Assembly (NCBI RefSeq): GCF_002291445.1
Contig: NZ_CP014137.1
Location: 434,001-498,000, forward strand
Direction: 5' to 3'
DNA length: 64,000 nt
Source of the DNA: Brenneria goodwinii
GTDB taxonomy: Bacteria; Pseudomonadota; Gammaproteobacteria; Enterobacterales; Enterobacteriaceae
The position numbers and the translations under genes were made by a program. The first letter of the stretch is position 1, and each line of letters begins with the position of its first letter. Under the pieces are notes generated by a model. That model was not told the origin of the DNA. It worked only from the letters and a program-made list of their open reading frames with translations, and ran no database searches. Of this stretch, positions 35,012 to 43,358 are shown piece after piece.

Positions 35012-35812
35012 CTAACTATCCGGTTCGTTCACCAGGCCGTCGATAATCACCTGCGGAATGCCTTGCGAACAGCGCTCGATACGGCCTTTCACCCCATAGA
35101 CCGCGGCCAGGCTTTCCGGACTGATCACATCGGCGGGGACGCCATCCGCGATCAGATTGCCGTTTTGCAGCATTAGCGCATGATCGCCATGGCGTAGCGC
35201 GATATTGATATCGTGCACCACGACCACTGTGGTAATGTCCCGCTTGCGCGTCTCTCTGCGGACTAAATCCATGACATGAAACTGATAGTTCAAATCCAGC
35301 GCGCTTAGGGGTTCGTCCAGCAATAACAGCGAAGGCTGCCGAATTAACGACTGCGCCAGCCCGACCAGCTGTTTTTGCCCGCCGGAAAGCTGATCGAGAT
35401 AGCTTAACGCCAGATGTTCAATACCAAGCTGCTTCAGCAGCGTCATCACTTCAGCCTGGCTTTCGGCGTTATGGTGGCCGCCGGATGCCCGTTGGGCGAC
35501 GATAATGGATTCGAGCACATGCAGGTGCACGCCCGCCGGCAGCGACTGCGGCAGGTAAACCACTTTCTCCGCCCGTTTGGCGAACGGCAATTGCATTAGG
35601 TCGCTGTTATCCAGCCACAGTTCTCCCTCGGAACGATTCAATCCGGCCATGGCCCGTAACAGCGTGGACTTGCCGCTACCGTTGGGACCAAGCAGTACGG
35701 TGATCTTGCCGCGGGGCAATAAAGGCACGGACAGATCGCGAATTACCTGCCGTTTAGGATAACCGGTACGAAAATGGGAAATGCGTAATCCTGATGATAT
35801 CTGCTGGCTCAT
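35012..35812 (-). CDS. Iron-siderophore-type ABC transporter ATP-binding protein
   Basis: FecE/FepC-type ATPase of 266 residues energising uptake of a chelated metal. Walker A is LLGPNGSGKSTLLRAM, the signature is LSGGQKQLVGLAQ, Walker B is LLLLDEPLSALD, and the H-loop is VVVVHDINIAL. It is last in a three-gene operon (binding protein, permease, ATPase) and overlaps the permease by 4 nt. A candidate Fur box upstream of the first gene suggests iron control. The exact substrate is not evident. Confidence 0.9.
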   Translation of the reverse strand: MSQQISSGLRISHFRTGYPKRQVIRDLSVPLLPRGKITVLLGPNGSGKSTLLRAMAGLNRSEGELWLDNSDLMQLPFAKRAEKVVYLPQSLPAGVHLHVLESIIVAQRASGGHHNAESQAEVMTLLKQLGIEHLALSYLDQLSGGQKQLVGLAQSLIRQPSLLLLDEPLSALDLNYQFHVMDLVRRETRKRDITTVVVVHDINIALRHGDHALMLQNGNLIADGVPADVISPESLAAVYGVKGRIERCSQGIPQVIIDGLVNEPDS

Positions 35813-36924
35813 ACATTCCCCCGATGGCGCAGAATGATGCTGAGGAAGAACGGAACGCCAACCAACGAGGTGACGATCCCGACAGGGATAATCACGCCGG
35901 GGATCATATTTTTCGAGGCGACGGAGGCGAGCGAAAGCACCAATGCGCCGAACAGCGCGCTGGCCGGCAGATAGAAACGGTGATCTTCGCCGAATACCAA
36001 GCGGGCGATATGCGGCGCGACCAAGCCAATAAAGCCGATGGGGCCGACAAAGGCGACGGACACCGCAGAGAGAATACTGATGCGCAGCAGCGTCGCCAGA
36101 CGCAGACGGCGAACGTTGATGCCAAAGCTGACGGCGCGATCTTCTCCGAGCCGCAAGGCCGTCAGTTTCCAGGAACTCATCAGCGATAGCGGCATCACCA
36201 CGATCAGGATAAGCAACAGAATGCCCAGTTTCTCCCAGGATGCCCGCGCCAGGCTGCCCATTGTCCAGAAAACCAACCCTTGCAGCGTGTCTTCGTTGGC
36301 GACGAACTGCAACATGGAAACCAGCGCGTTAAAGGTAAACACCAGCGCGATGCCAAACAGCACAACGCCGGACGTGGCGACCTGCGTCCAGCGCGTGATG
36401 CCGTCCAGCAACAGGGCGGCCAATAGGGCGAAAAGAAACGCGTTGGCGGAGATGAACCACTGAGCCGGAATACCGGGAATGCCGATACCCAGCACGATGG
36501 CGAGAGCGGCACCAAACGCGGCGGCGGAAGATACCCCCAGCGTAAAGGGGCTGGCCAGCGGGTTATTCAGAATGGTTTGCATCTCGGCGCCGGCCAGCCC
36601 GAGGGCCAGCCCGACGACGATCGCCATCAGGGCGTAAGGCAGACGAATATCCCAGACGATCACCCGGGTGCCCGCATCGGCGCTGGCGGGATGCATCAGC
36701 GTTTGCCATAACACGTCGAGCGTCAGCCCCGAAGGACCCATGGTGAAATCCAGCAGTAAGGAGCCGATAATTGCCGCAATCAGCAGCGTGATGGCGGTCA
36801 CCCGGCGGCGAATGATATGGCGATAGCCGCTCATCACGTTATTGCTGGACACAGTATTTCCAGCAATAACCTGTTCGGCTACGCGAGGCGTGTCGGCTAT
36901 TTTAGGGTCAGTTGTTACGCTCAT
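35809..36924 (-). CDS. FecCD-family ABC transporter permease
   Basis: Polytopic inner-membrane permease (371 aa, about 9-10 helices) of the BtuC/FecCD family. Conserved segments are DIRLPYALMAIVVGLALGLAG near the start, LASPFTLGVSSAAAFGA, and GPIGFIGLVAPHIARLVFGE, which precedes the ATPase-coupling region. A hydrophilic N-terminal extension of about 35 residues precedes the first helix. Only one permease gene is present, so it probably acts as a homodimer. It starts 6 nt after the binding-protein stop. Confidence 0.9.
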   Translation of the reverse strand: MSVTTDPKIADTPRVAEQVIAGNTVSSNNVMSGYRHIIRRRVTAITLLIAAIIGSLLLDFTMGPSGLTLDVLWQTLMHPASADAGTRVIVWDIRLPYALMAIVVGLALGLAGAEMQTILNNPLASPFTLGVSSAAAFGAALAIVLGIGIPGIPAQWFISANAFLFALLAALLLDGITRWTQVATSGVVLFGIALVFTFNALVSMLQFVANEDTLQGLVFWTMGSLARASWEKLGILLLILIVVMPLSLMSSWKLTALRLGEDRAVSFGINVRRLRLATLLRISILSAVSVAFVGPIGFIGLVAPHIARLVFGEDHRFYLPASALFGALVLSLASVASKNMIPGVIIPVGIVTSLVGVPFFLSIILRHRGNV

Positions 36925-36930
36925 AAACGC

Positions 36931-38073
36931 TTACTCAGACGGTTTCCAAAAATAGATGAAATCGCTGCCGGGCAACGCAGTGAAATGACGCATGACATAG
37001 CGGTAGTTCTCATCCGGGTTCAGCGCAGAAAATTGCTGCGGGTAAATCGCCTTTGCCAGATATTCCATGCCAATAATATTGAACGGATTATTATAGAACT
37101 GATGATAGATACCGTATGCCCGTTTTTGCCGCACGGCCGGAATCTGGCTAACCCCGTCGCGGTTTAGCAATATGACGGCCTGCTTATCAATACTTTTTCC
37201 GTCGGCGCCGAGACCAAACGGCAGCGGATTCACGCTGTTGCCGTCGTTGTTATTACCACGTTTGGCGCCGGTCATGACGTAAACATCGGGTTGCATACTG
37301 ATGAGTTTCTCTAATGAGACATAGCCATTGGCGCCTGGCAGTATATCGGAACCGATATTTCGTGCGCCGATGGCTTCCACCAGCCCTCCCCAGCCGTTGT
37401 GGGCATGGCTGAAGCAGCAGGAGTCCGAACGCCCGGCCCAGGCTTCGACAAATACGTTTGCCTTGGCGGGCAGGGCCGCCGTCTGTTTTTGTATCTCCGT
37501 GAGATGCTGGCGATAAAAATCAGTATAGGCTTTAGCATTGTCTTCCTTGTTTAACACTTTTCCCAGCAGATCAATACTGGACGCCGTATTTTTAACCGGA
37601 TTGACTTCATAATCGACAAACACCACCGGGATGTTAAGCGCTTGCAGTTTGTCGATAACGCCGCTGCCCGTCAGAGTCGGTTTGGAACGCAACTGGGCGA
37701 TCATCAGATCCGGTTGCTTCGACAGCACGCTCTCCAGTTCAACTTCCCCCATGTCGCCAAGGCCCATATCCATAATCGCGTCGGCTTCCGGCCATTTGTC
37801 TGTCATCAGCGCCCAGGTCGCTTTATCCGATTTTCTCGGCTGGTTATTCCAGGCCACCAGGCGTTGAAACGGATTCTCTCTGTCGAGCAGCGCCAGCGAC
37901 ATGATGTCGCGGCCGTCCTGTAGGACGATGCGTTTGGGCTCCTGTTCGATTTCGATCTTCCGTCCGTCCATATCCGTAACGGTAAGCGGATATTGCGTGG
38001 CGTAGCTGGTGAAGGGGAGGGTGAGCGCCGTGGTCAGCAAAAGACCACACAGTGTTTCCTTGTGCATTGCCAT
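36931..38073 (-). CDS. Periplasmic binding protein of iron-type ABC importer
   Basis: FecB/BtuF-like solute-binding protein, 380 aa, with a signal peptide ending TSYA (about residue 25). The mature start YPLTVTDMDGRKIEIEQEPKRIV is typical of the family. An unusual Cys/His segment, SDSCCFSHAHNGWGG, sits in the second lobe, and NPDENYRYVMRHF lies near the C-terminus. It is first gene of the operon; its ATG is 33 nt downstream of the candidate Fur box. The ligand is probably an iron chelate, but the CC and HxH residues would also allow another metal or haem. Confidence 0.85.
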   Translation of the reverse strand: MAMHKETLCGLLLTTALTLPFTSYATQYPLTVTDMDGRKIEIEQEPKRIVLQDGRDIMSLALLDRENPFQRLVAWNNQPRKSDKATWALMTDKWPEADAIMDMGLGDMGEVELESVLSKQPDLMIAQLRSKPTLTGSGVIDKLQALNIPVVFVDYEVNPVKNTASSIDLLGKVLNKEDNAKAYTDFYRQHLTEIQKQTAALPAKANVFVEAWAGRSDSCCFSHAHNGWGGLVEAIGARNIGSDILPGANGYVSLEKLISMQPDVYVMTGAKRGNNNDGNSVNPLPFGLGADGKSIDKQAVILLNRDGVSQIPAVRQKRAYGIYHQFYNNPFNIIGMEYLAKAIYPQQFSALNPDENYRYVMRHFTALPGSDFIYFWKPSE

Positions 38074-38105
38074 TGTCCTAATGTTGTCTGTTGTTGAAGA
38101 GTAAT

Positions 38106-38124
38106 GATTTTAATAACCATTATC
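38106..38124 (-). promoter_or_regulatory. Candidate Fur box of the ABC importer
   Basis: Read on the minus strand, GATAATGGTTATTAAAATC matches the Fur consensus GATAATGATAATCATTATC at 14 of 19 positions. It lies directly upstream of the binding-protein gene, where a promoter is expected. Confidence 0.65.
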
Positions 38125-38177
38125 ATATATTCACGGAATTATCGTGCGGATGGAAGAGCAAACGGAGCAGAAATAAC

Positions 38178-38209
38178 TAAAAAAAGCATGCCAGCACGGG
38201 GCTGGCATG
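38178..38209 (-). terminator. suhB terminator
   Basis: On the minus strand, CATGCCAGC / GCTGGCATG (9-bp stem, 5-nt loop) is followed by CTTTTTTT, 25 nt after the suhB stop. Confidence 0.8.
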
Positions 38210-38233
38210 GAACATTCAGCGGTAGGCGAGCTA

Positions 38234-39037
38234 TCAGCGCTTTAACGCATCGCTTAATTCGTCGCGGATGGTTGCCAGTATGGATTTGACCACGCGTGGA
38301 TTGCCCGCAACCAGATTACCGGAAGAGAGGTAATTGTGACCGCCAACGAAATCGGTCACGACACCGCCGGCTTCACGAACCAGCAGTTCGCCGCCGGCGA
38401 AATCCCAGGGTTTCAGGCCGATTTCAAAGAATCCGTCGACACGGCCGGCGGCAACATAGGCCAGATCCAGCGCGGCGGAACCCGTGCGGCGAAAATCCGC
38501 GCATTGGGTAAATAGCGTTTCGATGATTTTAATGTAGCTTTTGGCGTGTTGTTTGCTTTTGAACGGGAAACCGGTAGCCAGTACCGTGCCATCCAGATCG
38601 CGGGCATTGCTGCTGCGCAGACGGTAACCGTTTAACTGCGCGCCCTGACCGCGGGTGGCGGTGAACAGTTCGTTACGCATGGGGTCGTAAACAACGGCGA
38701 CTTCAGTGCGGCCTTTGATGCGAACCGCGATGGATACCGCGAAGTGCGGCAGGCGTTTGATAAAATTGGTGGTGCCATCCAGTGGATCGATTACCCATTG
38801 CACATCTTGATCTTCGCCCGTCAACTCGCCGCATTCTTCACCAATGATGGTGTGCTGCGGATAAGACTTGCGGATGACTTCAACGATCAGGCGTTCAGCA
38901 TCCCGGTCAACGTTGGTGACAAAATCATTGCTGCCTTTTTGACTGGCTTCTACAGCGTCAGGAGTTTCGTAATTCTTAGCAATTAAATTACCGCCTTTAC
39001 GCGCAGCGCGTATAGCGATATTGAGCATCGGATGCAT
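38234..39037 (-). CDS. suhB: Inositol-phosphatase family protein SuhB
   Basis: Mg2+-dependent inositol monophosphatase fold protein; in E. coli it also joins the rRNA transcription antitermination complex. The start MHPMLNIAIRAARKGGNL gives 267 aa as in E. coli; the frame could extend four codons to a GTG at 39049 without support. The metal site motifs WVIDPLDGTTNF and KPWDFAGGELL are intact. It is divergent from trmJ, as usual. Confidence 0.96.
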   Translation of the reverse strand: MHPMLNIAIRAARKGGNLIAKNYETPDAVEASQKGSNDFVTNVDRDAERLIVEVIRKSYPQHTIIGEECGELTGEDQDVQWVIDPLDGTTNFIKRLPHFAVSIAVRIKGRTEVAVVYDPMRNELFTATRGQGAQLNGYRLRSSNARDLDGTVLATGFPFKSKQHAKSYIKIIETLFTQCADFRRTGSAALDLAYVAAGRVDGFFEIGLKPWDFAGGELLVREAGGVVTDFVGGHNYLSSGNLVAGNPRVVKSILATIRDELSDALKR

Positions 39038-39079
39038 GGTATCGTCCACTAGAATGTTAAAGAACAGAAAGCGGCGCGT

Positions 39080-39123
39080 ATTATAGCAGGAGAAAATGAA
39101 AATATCTAAGTTTGTGTTAGAAT
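39080..39123. promoter_or_regulatory. Divergent suhB / trmJ promoter region
   Basis: A minus-strand TATAAT (39080-39085) is placed correctly for suhB, with a TTAGAT-like -35 about 18 bp upstream. A plus-strand TAGAAT (39118-39123) is placed for trmJ, without a clear -35. Confidence 0.4.
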
Positions 39124-39156
39124 CTCCCGATTTCCTCTTCGTATTATCGAGTCCGC

Positions 39157-39879
39157 ATGTTACACAATATTCGCGTTGTTCTGGTTGAAACGTCCCACAC
39201 CGGCAATATGGGATCGGTGGCCAGGGCGATGAAAACCATGGGGTTAAGTAAGCTCTATCTGGTTAATCCGCTGGTCAAACCCGATTCACAAGCGATTGCC
39301 TTATCCGCCGGCGCCAGCGATGTGATCGGCAATGCCACCCTGGTTGAAACGCTCGATCAGGCTCTTGAGGGGTGCAGCCTGGTCATCGGCACCAGCGCGC
39401 GTTCACGCACTTTACCCTGGCCGATGCTGGAGCCGCGCGAATGCGGCGTTCGCAGCGCGCAGGAAGCGGAACATGCGCCCGTCGCCCTGGTTTTTGGCCG
39501 GGAACGCGTAGGGTTGACCAACGATGAATTACAGAAGTGCCATTATCATGTTGCCATCCCCGCCAACCCGGAGTATAGCTCGCTGAATCTGGCGATGGCC
39601 GTACAGATCCTGGCGTACGAAGTGCGCGTCGCTCATCTGGATCGCTTGCAGGCAGGCGAGGAAGAGCATAGCGAAACGCCTTATCCGCTGGTGGACGATC
39701 TGGAGCGTTTTTACCAGCATCTGGAGCAGACATTGCTGCAAACGGGTTTTATTCGGCAGGCTCATCAAGGGCAGGTGATGAATAAGCTGCGTCGGCTGTT
39801 TACCCGGGCTCGGCCGGAAAGTCAGGAGTTGAATATCCTGCGCGGTATCCTGAGTTCGATTCAGAAAAATAACGGCTAA
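39157..39879 (+). CDS. trmJ: tRNA Cm32/Um32 methyltransferase TrmJ
   Basis: SPOUT-class enzyme that 2'-O-methylates nucleotide 32 in several tRNAs. The 240-residue protein begins MLHNIRVVLVETSHTGNMGS. The knot motifs VALVFGRERVGLTNDEL and IPANPEYSSLNLAMAVQIL are intact. It lies directly upstream of iscR, as in E. coli. Confidence 0.96.
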   Translation: MLHNIRVVLVETSHTGNMGSVARAMKTMGLSKLYLVNPLVKPDSQAIALSAGASDVIGNATLVETLDQALEGCSLVIGTSARSRTLPWPMLEPRECGVRSAQEAEHAPVALVFGRERVGLTNDELQKCHYHVAIPANPEYSSLNLAMAVQILAYEVRVAHLDRLQAGEEEHSETPYPLVDDLERFYQHLEQTLLQTGFIRQAHQGQVMNKLRRLFTRARPESQELNILRGILSSIQKNNG

Positions 39880-39918
39880 CGGCCGTCTGAATAATACTTG
39901 AGTGAATCGCTAGGTTAA

Positions 39919-39943
39919 ATAGTTGACTAAAATACTCGGGAAT
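39919..39943 (+). promoter_or_regulatory. IscR type 1 site at the isc promoter
   Basis: ATAGTTGACTAAAATACTCG followed by GGAAT matches the [2Fe-2S]-IscR type 1 motif (ATASYYGACT-RWWWYAGTC...). It contains the -35 element TTGACT (39923-39928), so holo-IscR would repress its own operon. Confidence 0.8.
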
Positions 39944-40013
39944 GTCAGACTCAAATTCTGTTTCGCCAATACATGTTTTAATAATACATGTTTTATCTAC
40001 AGGTACCACTATC

Positions 40014-40508
40014 ATGAGACTGACATCTAAAGGCCGTTATGCCGTTACCGCCATGCTTGATGTGGCGCTGCATTCCAAAGAAGGCCCGGTTCCGCTGGCG
40101 GATATCTCGGAACGCCAGGGCATTTCGCTCTCTTACCTGGAACAACTATTTTCTCGCTTGCGTAAAAACGGGCTGGTTGCCAGCGTCCGCGGTCCGGGCG
40201 GCGGCTATCTGCTGGGTAAACATGCCAGCGAGATCGCTGTCGGCACCGTCATTTCCGCCGTAGACGAATCGGTGGACGCCACGCGTTGTCAGGGGCGCGA
40301 AACTTGTCAGGGCGGGGAGCGCTGCCTGACGCATACCTTATGGCGCGATCTGAGCGATCGCATCACCGACTTTCTGAACAACATTACGTTGGATGAGTTA
40401 GTCAATAACAAAGAAGTGTTGGACGTGGCGGATCGTCAGGAAACGGATACGCGCCGTGCCGCCAACGGACGTCCGCAAGATACGATTAACGTCAATCTGC
40501 GCGCTTAG
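40014..40508 (+). CDS. iscR: Fe-S cluster-responsive regulator IscR
   Basis: Rrf2-family repressor/activator sensing Fe-S status. The start MRLTSKGRYAVTAMLDVAL (40014) gives 164 aa; an in-frame extension to 39942 would overlap the IscR site. The winged helix is N-terminal. The cluster ligands Cys92, Cys98, Cys104 and His107 are all present (RCQGRETCQGGERCLTH). It is first gene of iscRSUA-hscBA-fdx-iscX. Confidence 0.97.
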   Translation: MRLTSKGRYAVTAMLDVALHSKEGPVPLADISERQGISLSYLEQLFSRLRKNGLVASVRGPGGGYLLGKHASEIAVGTVISAVDESVDATRCQGRETCQGGERCLTHTLWRDLSDRITDFLNNITLDELVNNKEVLDVADRQETDTRRAANGRPQDTINVNLRA

Positions 40509-40552
40509 AATACCTGGAGTAAACAACCGGGAACGTTTTTTAACGTCGTATG

Positions 40553-40637
40553 ATGACGGGCGATGATGGCCCGTCATAAAAGTTTTTAACAACGCATCGC
40601 GTTGGCTCGAAAAAAATATACGGGCGCAACAGCCCGT
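40553..40637 (+). promoter_or_regulatory. Two hairpins in the iscR-iscS intercistronic region
   Basis: Hairpin 1 is ATGACGGGC / GCCCGTCAT (40553-40577). Hairpin 2 is ACGGGC / GCCCGT (40620-40637). The 182-nt gap is where, in E. coli, RyhB pairing at iscS leads to decay of the downstream mRNA while structure protects iscR. The same role is inferred here. Confidence 0.6.
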
Positions 40638-40690
40638 TATAAAACAAGACGCTTTGCACGTTTTGATGTGATGTACGGAGTTTATGAGCA

Positions 40691-41905
40691 ATGAAGTTAC
40701 CGATTTATCTGGACTATTCAGCCACCACGCCGGTTGATCCGCGAGTGGCTGAAAAAATGATGCAGTTTTTGACCCTGGACGGTACTTTTGGCAACCCGGC
40801 TTCTCGCTCCCACCGTTTTGGCTGGCAGGCGGAAGAAGCTGTCGATATCGCCCGTAATCAAATTGCAGAGTTGGTAGGCGCGGATCCGCGCGAGATTGTA
40901 TTTACATCCGGTGCGACAGAGTCGGACAACCTGGCGATCAAGGGTGCCGCTAATTTCTATCAGAAGAAAGGCAAGCACATCATCACCAGCAAAACGGAAC
41001 ATAAAGCCGTGCTGGATACCTGCCGTCAGTTGGAGCGCGAAGGGTTTGAAGTCACCTATCTGGCGCCGCAGCGTAACGGCATTATCGATCTGAAAACGCT
41101 GGAAGCCGCGGTGCGTGATGACACTATTCTGGTTTCCATCATGCATGTGAATAATGAAATTGGCGTGGTGCAGGACATTGCGACGATCGGCGAAATGTGC
41201 CGTAGCCGCGGCATCGTGTTCCACGTCGACGCCACCCAGAGCGTGGGCAAACTACCCATCGATCTGAGCCAGTTAAAAGTGGATCTGATGTCGTTCTCCG
41301 GCCATAAGATTTATGGGCCGAAAGGGATCGGCGCGCTGTATGTCCGCCGTAAACCCCGTATTCGCATTGAAGCGCAGATGCACGGCGGCGGTCATGAACG
41401 CGGCATGCGTTCCGGCACATTGCCGGTACACCAGATTGTCGGCATGGGCGAAGCGTATCGTATCGCTAAAGAAGAGATGGATACCGATGTCGCTCGTTTG
41501 CGCGCATTGCGCGATCGTCTGTGGAACGGCATCAAAGATATCGAAGAAGTCTATCTGAACGGCGATCTTGAACAGGGCGCGCCCAACATCCTTAACGTCA
41601 GCTTTAATTATGTTGAAGGTGAATCGCTGATCATGGCGCTGAAGGATCTGGCGGTATCGTCCGGTTCCGCCTGCACCTCCGCCAGTCTGGAACCCTCCTA
41701 CGTATTACGTGCGCTGGGTATGAATGATGAGCTGGCACACAGTTCGATTCGTTTCTCTCTCGGGCGTTTTACCACCGAAGAAGAGATCGACTACACCATT
41801 GAACTGGTGCGTAAATCTATCGGCCGCCTGCGCGAGCTTTCTCCGCTGTGGGAAATGTTCAAGCAGGGCGTGGATATCAGCAGCATCGAATGGGCGCATC
41901 ATTAA
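40691..41905 (+). CDS. iscS: Cysteine desulfurase IscS
   Basis: PLP enzyme that takes sulfur from cysteine for Fe-S clusters, tRNA thiolation and other pathways. It is 404 aa, the standard length. The PLP lysine is in SFSGHKIYGPKG and the active-site persulfide Cys in SGSACTSASLEPS. The C-terminus MFKQGVDISSIEWAHH is the conserved IscU-interacting tail. iscU follows after 24 nt. Confidence 0.98.
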   Translation: MKLPIYLDYSATTPVDPRVAEKMMQFLTLDGTFGNPASRSHRFGWQAEEAVDIARNQIAELVGADPREIVFTSGATESDNLAIKGAANFYQKKGKHIITSKTEHKAVLDTCRQLEREGFEVTYLAPQRNGIIDLKTLEAAVRDDTILVSIMHVNNEIGVVQDIATIGEMCRSRGIVFHVDATQSVGKLPIDLSQLKVDLMSFSGHKIYGPKGIGALYVRRKPRIRIEAQMHGGGHERGMRSGTLPVHQIVGMGEAYRIAKEEMDTDVARLRALRDRLWNGIKDIEEVYLNGDLEQGAPNILNVSFNYVEGESLIMALKDLAVSSGSACTSASLEPSYVLRALGMNDELAHSSIRFSLGRFTTEEEIDYTIELVRKSIGRLRELSPLWEMFKQGVDISSIEWAHH

Positions 41906-41929
41906 TTCGCAGGATAGGGGGCGACGATT

Positions 41930-42316
41930 ATGGCTTACAGCGAAAAAGTAATTGATCATTATGAAAATCCGCGCAACGTAGGATCTTTTGATAATGCGGA
42001 TCCGAGCATCGGCAGCGGTATGGTTGGCGCGCCGGCCTGCGGTGATGTCATGAAGTTGCAGATCAAAGTCAACGATGAGGGCATCATTGAAGATGCGCGC
42101 TTCAAGACTTATGGCTGCGGTTCCGCCATTGCGTCCAGCTCACTGGTGACTGAGTGGGTGAAGGGGAAATCGCTCAACGAAGCCGAGTCGATTAAAAATA
42201 CGCAGATTGCCGAAGAACTTGAGCTGCCGCCGGTAAAAATCCACTGCTCTATTCTGGCGGAAGATGCCATCAAGGCCGCGATTGCGGATTATAAAAGTAA
42301 ACGTGAAGCCAAGTAG
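41930..42316 (+). CDS. iscU: Fe-S cluster scaffold IscU
   Basis: Scaffold on which [2Fe-2S] clusters are built from IscS sulfur and passed on by HscA/HscB. The 128 residues include cluster ligands Cys37 (GAPACGDV), Cys63 (YGCGSA) and Cys106 (IHCSILAEDA). The HscA-binding motif LPPVK precedes Cys106. Confidence 0.98.
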   Translation: MAYSEKVIDHYENPRNVGSFDNADPSIGSGMVGAPACGDVMKLQIKVNDEGIIEDARFKTYGCGSAIASSSLVTEWVKGKSLNEAESIKNTQIAEELELPPVKIHCSILAEDAIKAAIADYKSKREAK

Positions 42317-42333
42317 CTTACTGAGGTTGTTGT

Positions 42334-42657
42334 ATGTCGATTTCTTTGAGCGACAGCGCGGCGCAACGAGTAAACGCCTTTTTGGTTAACCGGGGCAAAG
42401 GCATTGGTCTGCGCCTTGGCGTTCGGACATCAGGCTGTTCCGGTATGGCGTATGTGCTGGAGTTTGTTGATGACGTGAATGCGGATGACGTGGTGTTCGA
42501 AGACAAAGGCGTCAAGGTTATTGTCGATGGTAAAAGCCTGGTTTATCTCGACGGCACCGAACTGGACTTCGTCAAGGAAGGGCTGAACGAAGGCTTTAAG
42601 TTCAATAACCCTAACGTTGCCAGCGAATGCGGTTGCGGCGAAAGTTTTAACGTTTAA
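42334..42657 (+). CDS. iscA: A-type Fe-S carrier IscA
   Basis: A-type carrier that delivers Fe-S clusters to apo-proteins, especially [4Fe-4S] targets under aerobic growth. It is 107 aa with ligands Cys35 (TSGCSGMAY), Cys99 and Cys101 (ECGCGESF). The 103-nt gap to hscB contains a small GC hairpin (CCGGCTGGTGGCCGG) and no gene. Confidence 0.97.
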   Translation: MSISLSDSAAQRVNAFLVNRGKGIGLRLGVRTSGCSGMAYVLEFVDDVNADDVVFEDKGVKVIVDGKSLVYLDGTELDFVKEGLNEGFKFNNPNVASECGCGESFNV

Positions 42658-42760
42658 CCACTTCCCCGGGTGATGATCATCTCTCCCTGTTTCTTCCGGC
42701 TGGTGGCCGGGAGAAATAGCGGCATAATGACGGAGTCACCCAGAACCCTCAGAGCACGCT

Positions 42761-43279
42761 ATGGATTACTTTACTTTGTTCGGGCTGCCGATTCGCTATG
42801 ATGTGGATGGCAGCCTGCTTGCTTCCCGTTTTCAGGAACTGCAACGGCAGTTTCACCCCGATCGTTTCGCGGCTAGCCCGGAAAGGGACCGTATGCTGGC
42901 ATTGCAGCAGGCCGCAACGATCAATAATGCTTATCAGGCGCTGAAACATCCGCTGAAACGCGCGGAGTATATGCTATCTTTGCACGGTTTCGATTTAAGT
43001 AACGAACAGCATACGTTACGTGATACCGCGTTTCTGATGGAACAGCTCGAATTACGCGAGGAGCTGGAGGCCATTGAGCACCGTTCCGATGCCGAAGCGG
43101 CGCTGGCTGAATTCGCCGGGCGGCTGCAGGCCATGCTGGTTGAACGCAGCGGGCAAATGCGCGACGAACTGGATCGGCAAGCGTGGCAGCATGCCGCGGA
43201 TACCGTGCGTAAACTGCGTTTTTTAGACAAGCTCCAGCAGCAGGTTGAACAACTCGAAGAACAATTGCTGGATAGGTAA
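42761..43279 (+). CDS. hscB: Fe-S biogenesis co-chaperone HscB
   Basis: J-domain protein that brings IscU to the Hsp70 HscA and stimulates its ATPase. It is 172 aa. The N-terminal J domain carries His-Pro-Asp at 32-34 (FHPDRF), and the C-terminal three-helix bundle binds IscU. The gap to hscA is 79 nt, longer than in E. coli. Confidence 0.96.
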   Translation: MDYFTLFGLPIRYDVDGSLLASRFQELQRQFHPDRFAASPERDRMLALQQAATINNAYQALKHPLKRAEYMLSLHGFDLSNEQHTLRDTAFLMEQLELREELEAIEHRSDAEAALAEFAGRLQAMLVERSGQMRDELDRQAWQHAADTVRKLRFLDKLQQQVEQLEEQLLDR

Positions 43280-43358
43280 GTTTTAGTTCGGTAGGGAAGA
43301 CGGTCGTGTTAACGCAAGGCGCGTTATTTTCCCGCCGGCCAATTGATGGAAGCTCAAT

